Source: Candidatus Zixiibacteriota bacterium (lineage in GTDB: Bacteria > Zixibacteria > MSB-5A5 > GN15 > FEB-12). From it: a stretch of DNA of 64,000 bases. Below are positions 27,390 through 36,852 of this stretch, piece by piece. The position numbers and the translations under genes are program-made. The stretch's first letter is position 1. Each line of letters opens with the position of its first letter. The notes beneath the pieces were generated by a model, which saw only the letters and a list, made by a program, of their open reading frames with translations, was not told the DNA's origin and made no database searches. The stretch is from assembly GCA_040756055.1 (NCBI GenBank), contig JBFLZR010000004.1:248001-312000 (forward strand), given 5' to 3'.

Positions 27390-27745
27390 TGAATTTTAAC
27401 TTGCCATCGAATATCGACCATGAGATTTTCAAGGCGCTTTCTGAACCGATTAGACTGAGAATCGTCGCCCTTCTGACGGAGGGGGAACTTTGTGTCTGTG
27501 ACATTCAGAATGTTTTGTCGCTGCCTCAATCTACGGTTTCACGACACATGTCACGGCTTAAAACATCCGGCGTGGTGCGGGATTCGCGGCGCGGGAAGTG
27601 GATTTATTACCAATTGTCATTTACCGGCCGACCCCTGATGACGGCGCTTGCGGACTATTTCGGCACACTGAAAAATAAAGAACCCTTCGCCGGCGATAGC
27701 AAACGGCTGGCTCAACGACACTTGAAGGAGGATCGTTGCGGGTGA
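27389..27745 (+). CDS. arsR: ArsR-family metalloregulator
   Basis: A 118-residue winged-helix repressor that leaves DNA on binding arsenite or antimonite. It shows [20 protein letters not shown], the metal-sensing LCVCDI (alpha-3 CxC/CVC motif) and the recognition helix [20 protein letters not shown], then [10 protein letters not shown]. The promoter and palindrome sit immediately upstream, so the mRNA may be nearly leaderless. The stop overlaps the acr3 start as GTGA. First gene of a three-gene arsenic resistance operon. Confidence 0.93.
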   Translation: MNFNLPSNIDHEIFKALSEPIRLRIVALLTEGELCVCDIQNVLSLPQSTVSRHMSRLKTSGVVRDSRRGKWIYYQLSFTGRPLMTALADYFGTLKNKEPFAGDSKRLAQRHLKEDRCG

Positions 27746-28821
27746 ACACGGGACTATCGTTTTTTGAAAGGTACCTTACCGTCTGGGTCCTGCTGGCGAT
27801 TATAGCGGGAACGCTTATAGGTTTCGCCTGGCCTTCATTGGCGGTATTTCTTGACAGGTTTTCCTATGCGCAGGTTTCGATTCCCATCGCGATCTGCCTT
27901 TTCTTCATGATGTACCCGATCATGGTGAAGATTGATTTCTCCAGGGTTAAGGCTGCGGCCAAGACTCCCAAACCGGTTGTTCTCACACTGGTCATCAACT
28001 GGTTGATCAAGCCGTTTACGATGTATGTCATAGCCTATCTGTTTTTGGGTTTTCTGTTCAGGGACTTGATCGAAGGCACGGAGGTTATCAAGGGTGGCGA
28101 AGTCGAGATATATCGGTCATACATCTCCGGCGCCATCTTGCTCGGCATAGCGCCGTGCACGGCGATGGTCCTTATGTGGAGCTATCTCTCAAGGGGAAAC
28201 GATGCTCTGACGCTGGTAATGGTAGCGGTTAACTCGCTTACGATGCTGGTGCTTTATGCTCCCCTCGGCGGGCTGTTACTATCGGTAAACAAGATGCCTA
28301 TCCCCTGGCAGACGATCTTTCTTTCGGTTTTAGTCTATGTCGGGCTTCCGTTGGTCAGCGGCTACTATACGCGAAAGAGTATCATCGGAAGAAAAGGGAT
28401 TGACTATTTTAACAGCGTCTTTTTGCACAAACTTACGCCGATAGCGATTACGGCGCTGCTGGTGACGCTGGTAGTGTTATTCATCCTTAAAGGCGAGGTG
28501 ATCATAAAACAGCCGCTCGATATCGGTCTCATAGCCGTGCCGTTGTTCATCCAGACCATATTTATATTCGCGATTGGATATGCCGCTTCGAGATTGATCA
28601 AGCTCAAGTACGAAGATGCCGCTCCCGCGGCTATCATTGGCGCCTCGAATCATTTTGAAGTTGCCATCGCCACAGCGGTGGTGCTCTTCGGCCTTAACTC
28701 AGGCGCAGCCGTGGCCACGGTAGTTGGGGTGTTGATTGAGGTCCCGGTGATGCTCATGCTGGTGAGGTTCTGCCTGCGCACGCAGTCGTGGTTCCCTGTA
28801 AGAGAAAGCAGATCAAAATGA
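27742..28821 (+). CDS. acr3: Arsenite efflux permease Acr3
   Basis: A 359-residue, roughly ten-helix membrane protein that exports arsenite using the proton gradient. The family marks are present: [16 protein letters not shown], the conserved Cys in [19 protein letters not shown], and [18 protein letters not shown] with the buried Glu. The GTG at 27742 overlaps the arsR stop (GTGA) and lies ten bases after GGAGG; a TTG two codons earlier is possible. The stop overlaps arsC as ATGA. Confidence 0.94.
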   Translation: MNTGLSFFERYLTVWVLLAIIAGTLIGFAWPSLAVFLDRFSYAQVSIPIAICLFFMMYPIMVKIDFSRVKAAAKTPKPVVLTLVINWLIKPFTMYVIAYLFLGFLFRDLIEGTEVIKGGEVEIYRSYISGAILLGIAPCTAMVLMWSYLSRGNDALTLVMVAVNSLTMLVLYAPLGGLLLSVNKMPIPWQTIFLSVLVYVGLPLVSGYYTRKSIIGRKGIDYFNSVFLHKLTPIAITALLVTLVVLFILKGEVIIKQPLDIGLIAVPLFIQTIFIFAIGYAASRLIKLKYEDAAPAAIIGASNHFEVAIATAVVLFGLNSGAAVATVVGVLIEVPVMLMLVRFCLRTQSWFPVRESRSK

Positions 28822-29270
28822 AAATACTCGTCCTTTGCACGGGGAATTCCTGCCGTTCTCAGATGGCGGAAGGTTTCTTTCGGCATTATTTTCTCAAAGC
28901 GGGAGATAATGAATCAGCCTATGCCGTCCGTTCGGCCGGATTAGAGCCACACGGTCTCAATCCAATGGCGGTAAGAGTGATGGCCGAAGCAGGTATCGAC
29001 ATTTCCGGACATTCATCGGACCACCTGGACAAATATGCCAAAGATAAGTTCGATTACGTGATTACGGTTTGCGATAACGCCGCCGCCAACTGTCCCGTTT
29101 TTCCCGGCAAAGCGAAGCGTCTACACTGGCCGTTTGATGATCCTGCCAAGGTAACCGGCAGCGAGGCTGATATTTTGACTGAATTCCGTCGTATCCGCGA
29201 TGAAATAGAAGGTACAGTCCGACGATGGCTATCTGGTTTGGATAGACTCGCCCCTGACGCCATCAGTTAA
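28818..29270 (+). CDS. arsC: Thioredoxin-coupled arsenate reductase (LMW-phosphatase type)
   Basis: A 150-residue enzyme reducing arsenate to arsenite for export by Acr3. The P-loop is LCTGNSCRS with the nucleophile Cys. The two further redox Cys appear in [13 protein letters not shown], as expected for the thioredoxin-coupled class. [14 protein letters not shown] also fits. The ATG lies within the acr3 stop (ATGA); a longer upstream frame inside acr3 is not needed. Confidence 0.94.
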   Translation: MKILVLCTGNSCRSQMAEGFFRHYFLKAGDNESAYAVRSAGLEPHGLNPMAVRVMAEAGIDISGHSSDHLDKYAKDKFDYVITVCDNAAANCPVFPGKAKRLHWPFDDPAKVTGSEADILTEFRRIRDEIEGTVRRWLSGLDRLAPDAIS

Positions 29271-29280
29271 ACGGTGAGGC

Positions 29281-29490
29281 CTACTTTTTGGCGTTGTCGA
29301 AAAGCCCCGGCTGGTGGGCGGCCCAGGACTGAGGATCTATCTTATATTCGTATTTGTATTTACACTCACCCTTTTTACAGGTCGCAGGACGGCGCTTGGA
29401 TGGATAATCGAAAGTCTCGCCGCAAACCTCACAGGTCGCCTGTTTCCAGTTCAATTTGGGAAGAGTGGGAATTCTTATTTCTTTGCTCAT
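29281..29490 (-). CDS. Small zinc-ribbon-like protein
   Basis: 69 residues with paired Cys suited to one zinc site: ATCEVCGETFDYPSKRRPAT and CKKGECKYKYEYK. The tail contains WAAHQPGLFD. No family is recognised with certainty. Only a weak ribosome site (GGGTG) precedes the ATG. The Cys spacing and charged, structured look argue for a real gene. It converges with arsC and follows the VWA gene on the same strand with a 113-base gap in which I see nothing. Confidence 0.6.
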   Translation of the reverse strand: MSKEIRIPTLPKLNWKQATCEVCGETFDYPSKRRPATCKKGECKYKYEYKIDPQSWAAHQPGLFDNAKK

Positions 29491-29603
29491 AGATCTTACA
29501 CCCGCGATGAAAATTCAGGTTCTCACAATTGCTTTTCAGCCAGCGTAAGAAGTTCAACGCTTTTTGGCAATCACTTTTTTGGTATTGGCCGTCGCGATTG
29601 AGT

Positions 29604-30698
29604 TCAGCCGGTCTTTCTCTTTCGATTGGCAACAAAATCCCAGATAACGTAGCTTCCAAGATTGTCTACCGATGAGAAGTAGGCTCTCCCCCGGTTAAGT
29701 TCAGTCAGGCGTTGCACGAATTTCTGAAGATATGGATCGTCGGTCACCATGAAGGTCGTGATAGGTATTTTCTTTTTGCGGCAAATGACCGCTTCATCCA
29801 GGGTGCGGTTGACGATTATCGGATCCAATCCCATCGGGTTGCGATACAATTGTCCGTTCTTGCGGGTAATCATCGATGGTTTACCATCGGTAATCATGAA
29901 GATTTGCTTATTGACATGTTTGCGGGAGAGAAGAATCTGCCTGGCCATGCGAAGACCCGCCTGCGTGTTGGTGTGATAGGGACCTACGCCTATGTAAGGA
30001 AGATCCTTGATTTGTACCTGCTCGGCCGTATCGCCGAACAATACGATCGAAAGATCATCCTTGGGATATTTGGTCAGAATCAGCTCGGTAAACGCCATCG
30101 CCACCTGCTTTGCGGGCGTAATGCGGTCTTCGCCGTAGAGTATCATCGAATGGGAAACATCAATCATAAGCACCGTGGCGCACGAGGTTGATCGCTCCGA
30201 CTCATAAACCTCGAGGTCTTTTTCGGATATGTTCAAACCGAAGTCGCCGCTTCTTTTGATGGAATTGAACAGGGAGCTGTTGTAATCGATGGACCGGTAG
30301 CTGTCGCCGAAGTTGAAGTTTCGCTTCTCCGGCAACGTTTCTTCGGACGACCCGCCTTCGTAAGGCAACGCGTGCTGTCCCTTGCCGGCCGCCTTCATGC
30401 GCTGGAATATCTGCTCGAACGCATCCTGCCTCAATTGCTTCTCTCCCCTGGCGCCGAGTTTCAGACCTTGCGCGGTTTGTTTGACTATCCGTGATTGCTT
30501 CAACTGGCGTTTGAATTCTTCCAGGTCCAGGTCGGGATCGATATACCCCTGCTGCTGAAGGCGCTCCATCATCTTGAGAGTCTCTTCGACATCGCCGTTA
30601 AAACGAACGAGCAGGTAGTTGAAGATAGCCATCAGGCTGGCGAGGCTCTTCAAAGTCCGGTAGAGCTCATCATCGAATTCAGTATAGGTGAATTTCAA
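29604..30698 (-). CDS. VWA-domain protein paired with the MoxR-type ATPase
   Basis: A 364-residue cytosolic protein. The N-terminal ~160 residues are helical and charged. The C-terminal von Willebrand A domain has an intact MIDAS: DVSHSM (about residues 180-185), a later Thr in HTNTQAGLRMARQ and MITDGKPS. Such VWA proteins work with a MoxR/ChlI-like AAA+ partner to remodel target complexes. The TTG start overlaps the ATPase stop (TTGA), consistent with coupled translation. The target is unknown. Confidence 0.84.
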   Translation of the reverse strand: MKFTYTEFDDELYRTLKSLASLMAIFNYLLVRFNGDVEETLKMMERLQQQGYIDPDLDLEEFKRQLKQSRIVKQTAQGLKLGARGEKQLRQDAFEQIFQRMKAAGKGQHALPYEGGSSEETLPEKRNFNFGDSYRSIDYNSSLFNSIKRSGDFGLNISEKDLEVYESERSTSCATVLMIDVSHSMILYGEDRITPAKQVAMAFTELILTKYPKDDLSIVLFGDTAEQVQIKDLPYIGVGPYHTNTQAGLRMARQILLSRKHVNKQIFMITDGKPSMITRKNGQLYRNPMGLDPIIVNRTLDEAVICRKKKIPITTFMVTDDPYLQKFVQRLTELNRGRAYFSSVDNLGSYVIWDFVANRKRKTG

Positions 30699-32185
30699 CG
30701 GGCGCCCCCCATGCCTCTTAGCATATCGGAGAATATATCGCCATATCGGAAAGTGGTGTCCTCCATTTCGCGCGATATCAGGTTATTGTGGTGCAGTCCT
30801 TCGAGGACGAATTCCATGCGCAGGATGGTCTCACGCTCGTCTTTGGTACCAAAGTAGCGCGAGACTATTTCTTTAAGGCCGGGAATCTTCTTGAGTTGAC
30901 CCTGATAGGCGTTTTCGTCCATGTCATCGGATATCTCAAGTCTGGTTCCGCCGGAGAAGTAGTCAATGACGGCCTCGTACGGGTTATCGCGCATCGGTTC
31001 ATCGGGTTTCTGACGTTCTTTGTTGGGACGTGGAAAGTGCTTGAGAAACTCCTTGTTTATCGCCTGGGAAATCAGGTTGTGCGCGACCACGACAGCCCCT
31101 TCCTGCTCACCTTCGTAAACAAGCTCTATCTTGCCGCTCACCGACGGGATAACGGAGTACAGGTCGCACATGCGCGGGTAGTTGTCTTTCTCGCCGTTTC
31201 TGGCGGCGCGGCGCTCGACATTGGAGAGGAAATTTTCCAGCGCCGAGATAGACACGCGCGCCGACACGCCTGATGACTGGTCCACATACTCGCTCGTGCG
31301 CGCCTCGAAAGCCACTTCTTCGAGAATATTGCGAAGAAACTCCGGGATGTAGGCGGCGGCATTGTCGTGGGAAACCTCGCCCGAGGTAATAGCCCGTGCA
31401 TCGGACAAAGTGCGCGGGTAGTGCGTGACAACCTGGGAGTCGATTCTGTCCTTAAGCGGAGTGATAATGTTGCCGCGGTTGGTGTAGTCTTCGGGATTGG
31501 CCGTAAACACAAGCATCATGTCGAGCGGTACTCGCAGCGGGAAGCCCCGCACCTGGATGTCGTTTTCTTCGAGGATATTCAACAAACCCACCTGTATGCG
31601 CGGCTGAAGATCGGGCAATTCGTTTATGGCGAAGATGCCCCGGTTGGTGCGTGGAATAATCCCCCAGTGAATGACCTCTTCATTGGAGATATCGAGTTTT
31701 TCACGGGCGGCTTTGATCGGGTCGATATCACCGATCAAATCGGCTATAGAAACATCGGGCGTGGCCAATTTCTCGTGGAATCGCTCGTGGGGCTGCAGCC
31801 ATTCAATCGGCATGTCGTCGCCCATTTCGGCAACCATTCGCTTACCCATGGGCGAAATAGGGTTGAGAGGATCTTCGTTTAGCTGGGTGCCCGGAATGAC
31901 CGGAATGTAGTCATCGAGCAACCGGTAGAGCTGGCGGATAAGGCGGCTTTTGGCCTGTCCGCGAAGACCGAGCAGAATGAAATTGTGCCTTGAAAGAATG
32001 GCGTTCTCTATCTGTGGAATGACCGTGCGGTCGTAACCGATGATTCCGGGAAAGACCGCTTCGGAAGATCTGATTTTGTTCAGCAGGTTCTGCCGCAACT
32101 CCTCCTTGACCGTCTTGCTTTTCCATCCCGATTTCTTAAGGGCGCCCAGGGTTGCGGCCCTGGCATCGCTATTGGTCTTAGTCAT
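30695..32185 (-). CDS. MoxR/ChlI-like AAA+ ATPase
   Basis: 496 residues. The AAA+ core has Walker A LGLRGQAKSRL, a Walker-B-like stretch GIFAINELPDLQPRIQVGLL with Asn where Asp is usual (as I recall for this subfamily), and the sensor segment VFTANPEDYTNRGNIITPLK. The lid and C-terminal part contain RRAARNGEKDNYPRMCDLYS. It resembles magnesium-chelatase I-type and RavA/MoxR ATPases that act with VWA proteins. The ATG has AGGA upstream. The downstream VWA gene overlaps by four bases. Confidence 0.86.
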   Translation of the reverse strand: MTKTNSDARAATLGALKKSGWKSKTVKEELRQNLLNKIRSSEAVFPGIIGYDRTVIPQIENAILSRHNFILLGLRGQAKSRLIRQLYRLLDDYIPVIPGTQLNEDPLNPISPMGKRMVAEMGDDMPIEWLQPHERFHEKLATPDVSIADLIGDIDPIKAAREKLDISNEEVIHWGIIPRTNRGIFAINELPDLQPRIQVGLLNILEENDIQVRGFPLRVPLDMMLVFTANPEDYTNRGNIITPLKDRIDSQVVTHYPRTLSDARAITSGEVSHDNAAAYIPEFLRNILEEVAFEARTSEYVDQSSGVSARVSISALENFLSNVERRAARNGEKDNYPRMCDLYSVIPSVSGKIELVYEGEQEGAVVVAHNLISQAINKEFLKHFPRPNKERQKPDEPMRDNPYEAVIDYFSGGTRLEISDDMDENAYQGQLKKIPGLKEIVSRYFGTKDERETILRMEFVLEGLHHNNLISREMEDTTFRYGDIFSDMLRGMGGAR

Positions 32186-32321
32186 GGCCTGATATCCTCA
32201 TAGTGTTTTATAGGCTATAACAAAAGGAAACAGGATTAGTTCTGGGGGATTTCTCGACCGACTAAAGTCCAAGCGGCAAAATAGAATGCGACAGGCGCAC
32301 AGCTACAGAAAGTGCAGCAGG

Positions 32322-32570
32322 CTATTCTACTTTTAGCTCTTTGTAATAATTTTCGCGGTCGGTTTTCGCGATCGAGCCCGAAGGCAGCTCGAGTACTTCG
32401 ACAGCCAGGGCGTTTTTGCCCTTCAACTGGATAATGTCTTTAGGTTTGACCTGATAGGCGGGCTTAACGACGCGACCATTGACGGTGATCATACCGTTGT
32501 GGGCAAGTTCTTTGGCGACGGTTCGACGCTTAATCAGCCCGACAGTGGACAGATAGTCATCTATGCGCAT
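32322..32570 (-). CDS. S4-domain RNA-binding protein (Hsp15/RqcP type)
   Basis: 82 residues almost entirely an S4 domain: MRIDDYLSTVGLIKRRTVAK, NGMITVNGRVVKPAYQVKPK, DIIQLK. Small S4 proteins of this kind (Hsp15, RqcP) bind 50S subunits carrying stalled nascent chains. It begins five bases after the SurA-like gene, so it ends the chaperone operon. Ribosome rescue is inferred from family; the neighbours speak more of envelope folding. Confidence 0.84.
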   Translation of the reverse strand: MRIDDYLSTVGLIKRRTVAKELAHNGMITVNGRVVKPAYQVKPKDIIQLKGKNALAVEVLELPSGSIAKTDRENYYKELKVE

Positions 32571-32575
32571 GGCGA

Positions 32576-33874
32576 TCAGTCTTCAAGACGGTAGCTTATA
32601 TATGTTTTGTCTTTCAATTGCTCGATCCATTTGTCAACCATCTTGCCCGTTTTATCCTGACGCGCCAATTCTTTTATGCGGTCGTAGTCTTCATCGAAGG
32701 TGTACTCTTTTTCCGGCTGGTAATCGAGGAGCTTGAGAATGTGGATTCCGTAGCGCGACGTAACGGGACCGCGGTATTCACCGGGGGTGTCCCAACCCTG
32801 CACCGCATCGGCAAACTCCTGGGGCATATCCGCGACGGCAAACCAGCCAAGTTCGCCGCCCTGGGCCCGCGTATCGTTATCAGCGGAAAACGCTTTGGCC
32901 AGTTGGGCGAAATCATCCCCTTCGCGGGCCACCTGAAGCAGAGAGTCGGCCAGCTGGTAGGTCATGGAGGAATCTTCGAGCGTCGCCGGAACTTCGACCA
33001 GAACGTGTCTCAGCCGGGAACGCTCACCTTCTTTTCCCTCGCACTTTATGACGTGGTAACCGAACTGGGTTCTGATGACGCCGGAGATATCTCCGATGTT
33101 CAGATTGAAGGCGGCCCGGGCGAATTCCGGGACAACGTCCTCTGGCGACAGATAACCCAGATCGCCTCCGTTGACCCCGGCTCCGCCGGTCGAGTATTGC
33201 GAGGAGATCGTGGCGAAATCGGCGCCATCGAGTATTCGCTGCCTCAGGTCGGTCACATATTGACGTATCGAATCCTCCACCTTCTGTGAAGGCCGAACGG
33301 TCAACAGTATGTGAGCCAGTTTGACACCTTCGGGCTGACTCGGTATCGAGTCTTTGAACGTATCGTAAAATTCCTTGACTTCCTGTCGGGACACCGAAAC
33401 GGTGGCGAGCTTTGACTGGATGAAGCGCTGCTTGAGCATCTGATTCTCGACGTCAGTGCGGTATCTCCTTTTCAGATCACGGAGACTGAGGCCCTCGGAG
33501 GCAAGCGCCGCCATGAATTCATCGTAGCTGTCGAAATTCTGAGAGATGCGGGTGACCTGCTCCTCAAGGGCGTCATCGATCTCTTCCTCGCGCACGGAGA
33601 TGCTCGTGTCTTCCCTGGCTGCGAGCAGAAAAAGTCTGTCGGAGACCATCTGGTCGAGAACGTCTTTTTGGAGCTGTTCGATTTCCTGTTGATTTTTCGG
33701 CCGTGTGCCGGACTGAAGCACGAGCAACTGCATCTGCCCGGCCAGTTCCGAAGCGAGTATGACCTGGTCGCCGACCACCGCGACGATCCTGTCGATCACT
33801 TCCCGCTGAGCGGTCGCGGGGCTCGCGAACACCGCAACCGCTGTCAGGATCAATACGAGTTTCAGAAGTCTCAT
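32576..33874 (-). CDS. surA: SurA-like periplasmic chaperone/peptidyl-prolyl isomerase
   Basis: A 432-residue exported protein for outer-membrane protein folding. Signal peptide (LVLILTAVAVFASPATAQ), then a SurA N-terminal helical domain (IDRIVAVVGDQVILASELAG). Two parvulin domains follow: HILLTVRPSQKVEDS...GGDLGYLSPEDVVPEFARAA...FGYHVIK and RHVLVEVPATLEDSS...GGELGWFAVADMPQEFADAV...YGIHILK. The start at 33874 follows GGAG and lies ten bases after the upstream gene; a longer frame would overlap that gene. Confidence 0.9.
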   Translation of the reverse strand: MRLLKLVLILTAVAVFASPATAQREVIDRIVAVVGDQVILASELAGQMQLLVLQSGTRPKNQQEIEQLQKDVLDQMVSDRLFLLAAREDTSISVREEEIDDALEEQVTRISQNFDSYDEFMAALASEGLSLRDLKRRYRTDVENQMLKQRFIQSKLATVSVSRQEVKEFYDTFKDSIPSQPEGVKLAHILLTVRPSQKVEDSIRQYVTDLRQRILDGADFATISSQYSTGGAGVNGGDLGYLSPEDVVPEFARAAFNLNIGDISGVIRTQFGYHVIKCEGKEGERSRLRHVLVEVPATLEDSSMTYQLADSLLQVAREGDDFAQLAKAFSADNDTRAQGGELGWFAVADMPQEFADAVQGWDTPGEYRGPVTSRYGIHILKLLDYQPEKEYTFDEDYDRIKELARQDKTGKMVDKWIEQLKDKTYISYRLED

Positions 33875-33884
33875 AAGCTCCGTC

Positions 33885-35624
33885 TTAGTTCCCCGCGGTA
33901 CTATCAGCTCCAGCCACCGGCTCGGGATATTTGTCCATTTCGATCGTGGCCCAGATAGCGTCCTCGTCGACCTCCACATTAGTGTTCTTCAAGCGTTCGT
34001 CTACCCACGCCTGTATAGCTTCGCCCTTTGCCTGTTTTGTCAGGCGGTCATTGATGAGGCGTTTTACCTCGAGGAAATCCCTGACCTCGGGTTCGACTTT
34101 ATCAACGACCCAGTAGATCGAGTATTTACCGCCCACCATAACCGGGCCGCCCATACGGCCTTTGGAAGTCTTCATCGCGGCTTCGAACAACTCGGGATAC
34201 CACTTGGCTTCGATAAAGCCCATATCACCTTGCCGGCTGCGACGACCGGGACGTTCGGTCAGTTCCGCCGCGGCTTGCTTGAACATGTCGAGCGATTTGA
34301 TTTCTTTGAGCAACCGGGTAGCTCTCATCTCATCGCTCAGCATAATTTCATAGACATGGACTTTGGCCGGAGTCGTAAACTCGTCGATATGCTCGTCGTA
34401 ATAGGCCCGCAGAGCATCTTCATCCGGCGGGGGCGGCGCCTGAATGGAGTCATTTTTCATGATGTCGGCCATGTTGAACTCTTTGAACATGCGCATATTC
34501 TCCAGGTACTCATCGTTTTTGTCCATACCCTCGGCAAGCGCCTCTTCTTTGAGCATATCGGGCTTGAGCAGTTCAAAGGCGACGGCTCCAATCGAGTCGT
34601 AGTTATCGAAATCCGGCCTGAAGTTAGCCGGGATGTTTTTGATCTGGGTGAGATACTGCATAAGCGATACCTGACCACCACTCCAGCTGGCTACCACCAG
34701 CTCCTTCTCATTGCGGTCGAGCTGCTCCAGGTCGAAATCGTTGCGCGGCAGGGTGGGCAGAAGCTGCGGGGGATATACCTGCTCTCTCTTGTGAAGAACA
34801 TAATCGCACGTTGAAGTATCGACCGTGATAGGGTATTTTCCTTTAAGAACCTCGAAATACTCCCGGGTGAGATCCATTGCTTTGCGACGCATAATCTGGT
34901 TTTTGATGGCATCTTTCATAGCGCCGTATTCGCCACGGGAATCATTGGGAATCTTGTCGATCAATTTGATCACGTGATAGCCGAACTGCGATTTAATCGG
35001 GGGTGAAATTTCGCCGGGCTGCATCGCAAAAGCGGCGTCCTGGAACTCATCGACGGTGGCGCCCCAGAGAAAATAACCGAGGTCACCTTTGTTACGCTTG
35101 GCGTCGGGATCGATGGAGTATTCGAAAGCGAGCTGTTCGAAATTTTCGCCGCTCTTCACTCTCTCGAAAAGCGCCTGGGCCGTATCCAGCTCACTGACCA
35201 CGATATGCGCGGCTCTTACTTTATATTCGAGGTGATTGTAAAAATCCTTGATTTCGGCCTCGGTGGGCTCGGCTTTGTCGGCGATACGCAGTTTATAAAG
35301 GGTTGAAATAAGGAACTTGTCTTTGTTGGCAGCTACCGCCCGGGCGAGCTCCTCAACCTTATCAACATTCTTCTCATAGGCACCCTGAATCAGAAGCCGG
35401 GTGACTATCATGGAATCCAGGATTTCACGCTTTTTGTTGTACTCTTCCTGAGCGTTGGCAAACGACATATTGGCGCGGGTGAAGTAGTCACTGAATTCGT
35501 CCATGGTAATATCGTAATCGCCAACGGTGGCAACGGGTGTGTCTCCGGATTTACCGCAACCGCTGAAAACCAGTACCATCAGCGAAAACACCACCAGAAT
35601 TAAACTCAAAGTTCTGCTGTTCAT
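33885..35624 (-). CDS. PpiC-type peptidyl-prolyl isomerase lipoprotein
   Basis: 579 residues with lipobox LVFSGC at about residue 23. Two parvulin domains are visible: AAHIVVSELDTAQALFERVK...KGDLGYFLWGATVDEFQDAA...FGYHVIKLID and a second, more divergent one (VHVYEIMLSDEMRATRLLKE...QGDMGFIEAKWYPELFEAAM). SurA/PrsA-like N-terminal helices carry VATVGDYDITMDEFSDYF. It is presumably a membrane-anchored folding helper in the periplasm, made with the SurA-like protein. GGAGGT lies about 11 bases before the ATG. Confidence 0.88.
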   Translation of the reverse strand: MNSRTLSLILVVFSLMVLVFSGCGKSGDTPVATVGDYDITMDEFSDYFTRANMSFANAQEEYNKKREILDSMIVTRLLIQGAYEKNVDKVEELARAVAANKDKFLISTLYKLRIADKAEPTEAEIKDFYNHLEYKVRAAHIVVSELDTAQALFERVKSGENFEQLAFEYSIDPDAKRNKGDLGYFLWGATVDEFQDAAFAMQPGEISPPIKSQFGYHVIKLIDKIPNDSRGEYGAMKDAIKNQIMRRKAMDLTREYFEVLKGKYPITVDTSTCDYVLHKREQVYPPQLLPTLPRNDFDLEQLDRNEKELVVASWSGGQVSLMQYLTQIKNIPANFRPDFDNYDSIGAVAFELLKPDMLKEEALAEGMDKNDEYLENMRMFKEFNMADIMKNDSIQAPPPPDEDALRAYYDEHIDEFTTPAKVHVYEIMLSDEMRATRLLKEIKSLDMFKQAAAELTERPGRRSRQGDMGFIEAKWYPELFEAAMKTSKGRMGGPVMVGGKYSIYWVVDKVEPEVRDFLEVKRLINDRLTKQAKGEAIQAWVDERLKNTNVEVDEDAIWATIEMDKYPEPVAGADSTAGN

Positions 35625-35768
35625 TACAAATAGACCTCCAAATATCTCACAACATTTTACTTCAGTTACAGGGAATTGTTCCTTAAATCATTACCGGACA
35701 TAAAGTCGTATAGTATAACCCGGTCCGGTCAATTCTCCAAGCTCTTTTTGATTGTGGGAAAAAGGCTG

Positions 35769-36740
35769 CTACTCGTAGTCGGATTCGAGATAGTCTTTTG
35801 TTACCGATTGACGGCTCAGGGTCTGTGACAGCTTCTTTGTGAATTCGACCGCGGAATTCTCACCGTAAACCTTCAACATATGGTTCATGGCAATGACTTC
35901 CGAAATCACCGTGATATTTTTCCCCGGCGATATAGGCACCCTGACAACGGGGATACCCACGCCGAGCAGATTGGTTTTGTGGTCTTCAATTCCAAGCCGC
36001 TCATAATCTTCGGCCTCCGACCACAGAGTCAAATTTACTTCCACCTCGATTCTTTTCTGAAGACGAATCGAGCGGATTCCGAAGAGTTCTTCAATGTCAA
36101 TTATACCTACCCCGCGAATCTCCATGTGATGTCCGAGAAGCTCCGATCCGGTTCCGATGATAACATCGGGCGTCGTGCGGGTAATTTTCACGACATCGTC
36201 GGCAACCAACCGGTGGCCGCGTTCGACAAGATCCAGCGCGACCTCGGATTTACCGATACCTGATTTACCGGTATAGAGCAAGCCGACACCATAGACATCC
36301 ATCAGGGTTCCGTGGACATTGATCGAAGGCGCGAAGACGTGGTCGAGGTAGGCCGACAGCCGGTTGGTGAGTTCGGCTGTGCTGAGGCGGCTTGAGAATA
36401 CCCCCGTATTGTGTCGGTCGGCGGCCTCGATAACCTCGAACGGCGGCGTTATGCCCTTCGAGATTATCAGCATGGGGATATCGAACTCAAACAGTTTGTA
36501 CGAAATCTCTTTAAGTCGTTCGGTCGAGAGCCGGCTGATATAGGCCATTTCGGTCTCGCCGAGGATTTGGACGCGTTTACTGGCGAAGCGCTCGAAAAAA
36601 CCCGTTAGAGCCAGTCCCGGGCGGTTCAACTCGGCATTGTGAATCTTCTTTTTCAGCCCGGCTTCGTTGCCGTTGAGAAGAGTCAACTCCAGTTCCTGGG
36701 CGCGGCTCTGGAACAGTTTTTCGACCGTCATATTGATCAT
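35769..36740 (-). CDS. hprK: HPr kinase/phosphorylase
   Basis: A 323-residue bifunctional enzyme that phosphorylates and dephosphorylates Ser46 of HPr. The N-domain is followed by the P-loop TGKSGIGKSEVALDLVERG, the VADDVVKI segment, and the signature GVGIIDIEELFGIRSIRLQK. C-terminally come PVVRVPISPGKNITVISEVI and AMNHMLKVYG. Length and motifs are complete. No HPr or PTS gene is nearby. The ATG at 36740 lacks a clear ribosome site; an ATG three codons later is possible. In Gram-negative bacteria such enzymes often serve regulation and not sugar transport. Confidence 0.93.
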   Translation of the reverse strand: MINMTVEKLFQSRAQELELTLLNGNEAGLKKKIHNAELNRPGLALTGFFERFASKRVQILGETEMAYISRLSTERLKEISYKLFEFDIPMLIISKGITPPFEVIEAADRHNTGVFSSRLSTAELTNRLSAYLDHVFAPSINVHGTLMDVYGVGLLYTGKSGIGKSEVALDLVERGHRLVADDVVKITRTTPDVIIGTGSELLGHHMEIRGVGIIDIEELFGIRSIRLQKRIEVEVNLTLWSEAEDYERLGIEDHKTNLLGVGIPVVRVPISPGKNITVISEVIAMNHMLKVYGENSAVEFTKKLSQTLSRQSVTKDYLESDYE

Positions 36741-36789
36741 GGCGAGCTAAATATAAGAGAGACACAACAAAGCGGGCAAGAAAGAAAAA

Positions 36790-36823
36790 ACAAAAAAGCC
36801 CCGAAGACGGGGCTTTTTGTGCT
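36790..36823 (-). terminator. Rho-independent terminator after the PDZ protein gene
   Basis: On the minus strand AAAAAGCCCCG-TCTT-CGGGGCTTTTTT, a strong stem with a tetraloop and T-run, followed by more T. It lies 30 bases past the PDZ gene stop. The symmetric A and T runs would let it act on both strands. Confidence 0.92.
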
Positions 36824-36852
36824 GTTTGAGGATTTCCTCAAGGAGGGGTGAT

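Noticed and set aside
30695-32185. Walker B Asn in the MoxR-like ATPase as a sign of inactivation
   Set aside because: I recall FAINELPDL as usual for this subfamily, so it is probably not a loss in this protein.
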